Shown: positions 61,010-64,000 of the stretch, in pieces
How positions within the stretch are numbered: position 1 is the first letter of the stretch
Layout of the letters: each line of letters starts with the position of its first letter
From: Enoplolaimus lenunculus
Lineage: Eukaryota; Nematoda; Enoplea; Enoplida; Thoracostomopsidae
Direction: 5' to 3'
Assembly: GCA_030248215.1 (NCBI GenBank)
Contig: JASANG010002092.1
Span: 434,001 to 498,000, forward strand
Length of the DNA stretch: 64,000 nt
The notes under the pieces: generated by a model
Database searches by the model: none
Told to the model about the DNA's origin: nothing
What the model saw: the letters and a program-made list of their open reading frames with translations, nothing else
Program-made: the position numbers and the translations under genes

Positions 61010-61180
61010 TAGTGGTACCAGCAAAAAGCGCAGCGAAACGGTCGTCGTAGAAAATAGTTCTGGACAACGATTTTCACGGGAGAGTGTTCGTCCTGCGACG
61101 GGTAGAAAAATTGTTCTATTTCGGTGGAGAAATACCAAAGGAGGATTTCTCACGGTAGAAGAAATTGTCCAAGGATGATT
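61010..61180 (+). CDS. Weak candidate exon, unknown
   Basis: The plus-strand frame across 61018-61178 reads TSKKRSETVVVENSSGQRF, then RPATGRKIVLFRWRN, then GGFLTVEEIVQG before a stop. A GTAGAA donor follows the LT codons. It is basic and protein-like, but no family is recognised. Confidence 0.22.
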
Positions 61181-61661
61181 TCTCTGGGGCATTCCTCGGC
61201 CTGGGAAAACATGCTTCTGTGAGACCGGAGGAGTTTGAGGTCGATTTTCTACAGTGAACCACGGTGGTACCTATAAATTACTTTCAAGTTCACTAAATTT
61301 CTTTGCAACAATAGTGTGCTAACCATGTAAATAAAATATAATGTATTGCAATTTATTGAGCGATCGAAGGTACATTGCAAGTCTTTACGCCTGCATTTTT
61401 GCTCAGCCATGTGTGAAATACCATTTCAGTCTTATCACCTCCTGTCTCGCATGAACTTATGCTACTTTAAACGAAACAATGTATATTTCAGGTTCTAGTT
61501 GAACTAGCAACTGACGGCTAGGAAGCGTTTGTTTCCACAACTGCGAGCTACAATGGATATTTTTATTTGTGGCGTGCAGTTTTCCAGCGGGACAATAGTG
61601 TGTAGAATACTTTTAATTACGCTGTTGTTTCCTGCCGTTTATGTTTGCTTGCTGAATCGTA

Positions 61662-61788
61662 CACTGCATAAATGGTGAGTAAAATGACTCCGGAATGAGC
61701 CGAATTTACTCTGGCGGAGTCGAATGTGACTCAAGTCCCGAAAAGTCTATTTCGGAGAGAGTAGTTCGACTCACTATTTTTTGCAGTG
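61662..61788. mobile_element. Small TA-flanked MITE (CACTGC ends)
   Basis: The ends are CACTGCATAAATGGTGAGT and the inverse ACTCACTATTTTTTGCAGTG, with TA on both sides. It is 127 bp, related to 62517-62717. TA duplication suggests a Tc1/mariner-type transposase. Confidence 0.75.
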
Positions 61789-62184
61789 TATATGGAACAT
61801 GATGAACAAGATCATCCCTATTTCGGGCAAGCGGGAAAACGAGACGGGCCTGTATTTTCCGTTGAAATCGGAAATATAGTAGTGTACATTTTCGCAAAGA
61901 AAACGACAGAATGGGCACCAATATATTTGCGTTGGAAAAATGATACAGCCGTTTCCAACAAACATAAGAACTGGACAGCATTATATTTTAGCAAATATTA
62001 AAACTGGAAGATAATCCAGCTATGCTTTTCGTTGCCCAAAATATGAACAACTACATTTTATAGTCTTCGCGTTGCTCAAACCGTAGTAAAGTTGCTATAC
62101 TGTTTTACGCTCAAAATTAGTCGTAAATCACGTAAATATTGTACTAACCAGCAATTCGGCCATGTAAAGATCAGGGGCGAACGT

Positions 62185-62295
62185 TTTTCTGTGGGACTAG
62201 AATAGAGTAAGCTTAAGGTTTAGACTAATTTTTTGCCTGGCTTAGGCTAAGGTATATACTTTAATGCTGTTCCACCCCTGTTCTATACATTGGCC
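62185..62295 (-). repeat. TTAGGC-like arm
   Basis: GCTTAAGGTTTAGAC, then GGCTTAGGCTAAGG, ends in CCTGTTCTATACATTGGCCA. It has the same order as the right arm at 22409-22541. Confidence 0.6.
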
Positions 62296-62314
62296 AACAA
62301 TTCTAACATATATG

Positions 62315-62515
62315 CGCAGTGCAAAATCTCAACAAGACGCGAGAGCCTATTGAGCTCGAGCGTCAACCTATTGCTGAGAGTGGTCATCGTATACCTCACA
62401 CCCAAGAGACTGGGGATCAAATCTAATAGTGAGCATAACGGGAATTCTGGTCACCGATTTTTACTGGACACGGATACCCGGATACAGTCTGCCGTGTGCA
62501 TAATATGTTGCATAT
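62315..62515 (+). repeat. tRNA-derived SINE
   Basis: The A box is TTGCTGAGAGTGG (62371-62383) and the B box is GGGGATCAAATCT (62412-62424). The upstream GAGAGCC, then GAGCTCGAGCGTCAA, matches the minus-strand copies at 22190 and 41965. Confidence 0.7.
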
Positions 62516-62516
62516 A

Positions 62517-62717
62517 CACTGCAAAAAATGGTGAGTCAAATTGACTCTCTCCGAAATAGGCTTTTTCTGATTACACAAACTGAGTCAAAGTTTGACTCCG
62601 CCTGAGTCACGTTCGACACAATTTGACTCTGGTGGAGTCGAATTTTGACTCAGTTTGTGTAAGTCAGAAAAAGCCTATTTCAGAGAGAGTCAATTTGACT
62701 CACCATTTTTTGCAGTG
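62517..62717. mobile_element. Foldback MITE with long arms, TA-flanked
   Basis: Two arms of about 72 bp are almost exact inverse copies (CACTGCAAAAAATGGTGAGT to the inverse), leaving only about 55 bp between them. TA lies on both sides. TGAGTCA/TGACTC motifs recur in each arm. Confidence 0.85.
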
Positions 62718-63197
62718 TACATAAAATTTTTGTCAGTGGTCTCTTGTTGATTGCGTTAACACAGTATAATGCAGATCATACGGAAGTATTTTGAGTTACA
62801 CTTCTAATGCATGGGCACCCCCAAACTTGTGTCGCAACTTTATCTAGCTTCAATTTGAAAATTAGATCTCAACAATCTGCATTTGCTGTGCACCAAAAGT
62901 TGTTTTACACATACTTCTGTATAAAATTCAATTTTTTAGTTTTAAAACAATTAATTTTGCGCCGCCCACTGATAGTTTATACGCAAGCAATGCAATTGAG
63001 CAAGTTGCATGATGCAAGTATACGGTCAGAATGTAAAGCGAACACTAACATTTTTTGTGTTGTTTGTTACATTTGAGATTGTTTTTTTACTTTTAATTAC
63101 TAATCCAACAGTGTCTTCTGGATGTTTTTCGAGCTCCTATAGAATTTTTCAATTTTTAACGACTTCTTATCAATTATAGCTTTATGAAATAATAAAT

Positions 63198-63243
63198 ATG
63201 CAACTGCGACCAGCAATTCTAATTTTTGTACTTCTTTCAATGG
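63198..63243 (+). CDS. Candidate signal-peptide first exon, gene continues off the window
   Basis: ATG at 63198 opens MQLRPAILIFVLLSMG, a short basic start followed by a hydrophobic run as in a secretion signal. It stops at a strong GTAAGT donor (63244) in phase 1. No second exon is recognised before 64000. Confidence 0.4.
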
Positions 63244-63249
63244 GTAAGT

Positions 63250-64000
63250 ACATCGAATCGAGTTGTTTGCATACAAATGTATGCTTTACACGCTAAGTGT
63301 GTTTCAAGAAGTGTTTTAATTGTTATTGGTATTAACATTATTGGACAATCTTAGTTTTAACTGAATGTGTTCTGAAAAATTATCTGTAAAATTCAGTTAA
63401 TGACGTTGCGTAAAATCCCCATGAATACTTATTCACAATTTCTGCAATACATCTTAGTACATAGCGTCTCTCTGAGCAGTGCAAATGTCAATTTGAATTT
63501 TAAACCACCCTGTACGTAAGGTTAATTGTACCATGCCTCATATAGTTACGAACCGTGCTACAACCACCGTGCCTTTAGTGCATAACTGTTCCGCACACTT
63601 AATGCACTGTTAATGGATACCCCAGCATGCCTTAACCGTTTGATGCCCGGTTATAATGCACGTTGCAGCATGCCTTAGTTGTGTCTCAAATGAGCCGAAC
63701 GGCTATGCCGCACAGCATGGCTGTATACGAATGAAAACAACACACTAATTTATAAAATTTTAACACGCCAGTCAGGTTTTTTCCGGCTGTCCTGTTTTAA
63801 ACGCTAATTCACACCCCGAACCAGCGCGAATCAAGTAAAATCCTTCTAAGACATCCACTAAAGTTTCCCTAAGGGTATAAACTCAAGTTTTTAACCCTCT
63901 GTTGATTACTAGTGCTCAATGGGTCTGTTGTGCAATGGGGCCAAGCTGAAATTTAAGTTTTTTGCAGGAATAGAATGGGTATGAGCATACATGTTGAACA
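63250..64000. other. No gene recognised; possible first intron
   Basis: AT-rich sequence with repeated GTGC/TTAATGCA-type fragments at 63530-63720. Nothing is assigned. Confidence 0.35.

Noticed and set aside
1-64000. CRISPR arrays, rRNA genes, bacterial operons, intact retroviral or LTR elements
   Set aside because: No direct-repeat/spacer pattern, no rRNA-like stretch, eukaryotic introns throughout, and no gag, envelope or LTR pair seen.

Overview
This is animal nuclear DNA: AT-rich, with small exons, GT-AG introns of a few hundred bases to nearly 6 kb, and very many short transposon copies. Three conserved multi-exon genes can be read by following protein families across splice sites. NOB1 (minus strand, about 4.15-13.70 kb) is the PIN-domain nuclease of 40S ribosome maturation. 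UTP14 (plus strand, 24.6-44.7 kb, 17 exons, about 745 aa) is an SSU-processome protein. MPHOSPH8 (plus strand, 47.6-56.9 kb, 17 exons, about 931 aa) is the H3K9me3-reading chromodomain/ankyrin subunit of the HUSH silencing complex. The phylum is not settled. Degenerate TTAGGC-like arrays recall the nematode telomere hexamer, but they sit inside dispersed repeats and are weak evidence.

Layout: 0-4 kb holds repeats, including a minisatellite-bearing element with inverted ends. NOB1 follows, on the minus strand. NOB1 and UTP14 are head to head, separated by 10.9 kb of insertions: a broken RNase-H-bearing LINE, a possible 5.5-kb inverted-repeat element, and a 2.16-kb element with 22-bp inverted ends packed with TGACTCA motifs. 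UTP14 has a second, nearly full-length but broken LINE in intron 2. MPHOSPH8 follows 2.9 kb downstream in the same orientation. From 56.9 kb to the end no gene is recognised. There are a few candidate exons at 59-61 kb and what looks like the signal-peptide first exon of a gene running off the right edge (63198-63243).

The most striking repeat feature is a group of small non-autonomous hAT-type elements. They share CAGGG/CCCTG (or TAGGG/CCCTA) ends, and four copies have exact 8-bp target duplications. Each family carries its own reiterated short motif near the ends: CCGGAA, CCGATG, CCGATT, CGAATC, GGATCC, GAGACC, GGTTCC or CCGGCT. They sit in introns of all three genes, in places within about 40 bp of splice sites, and one lies 15 bp after the UTP14 stop codon.

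NOB1 and UTP14 both act in small-subunit ribosome biogenesis. MPHOSPH8 belongs to a transposon-silencing pathway, which is of interest in a region so full of insertions.
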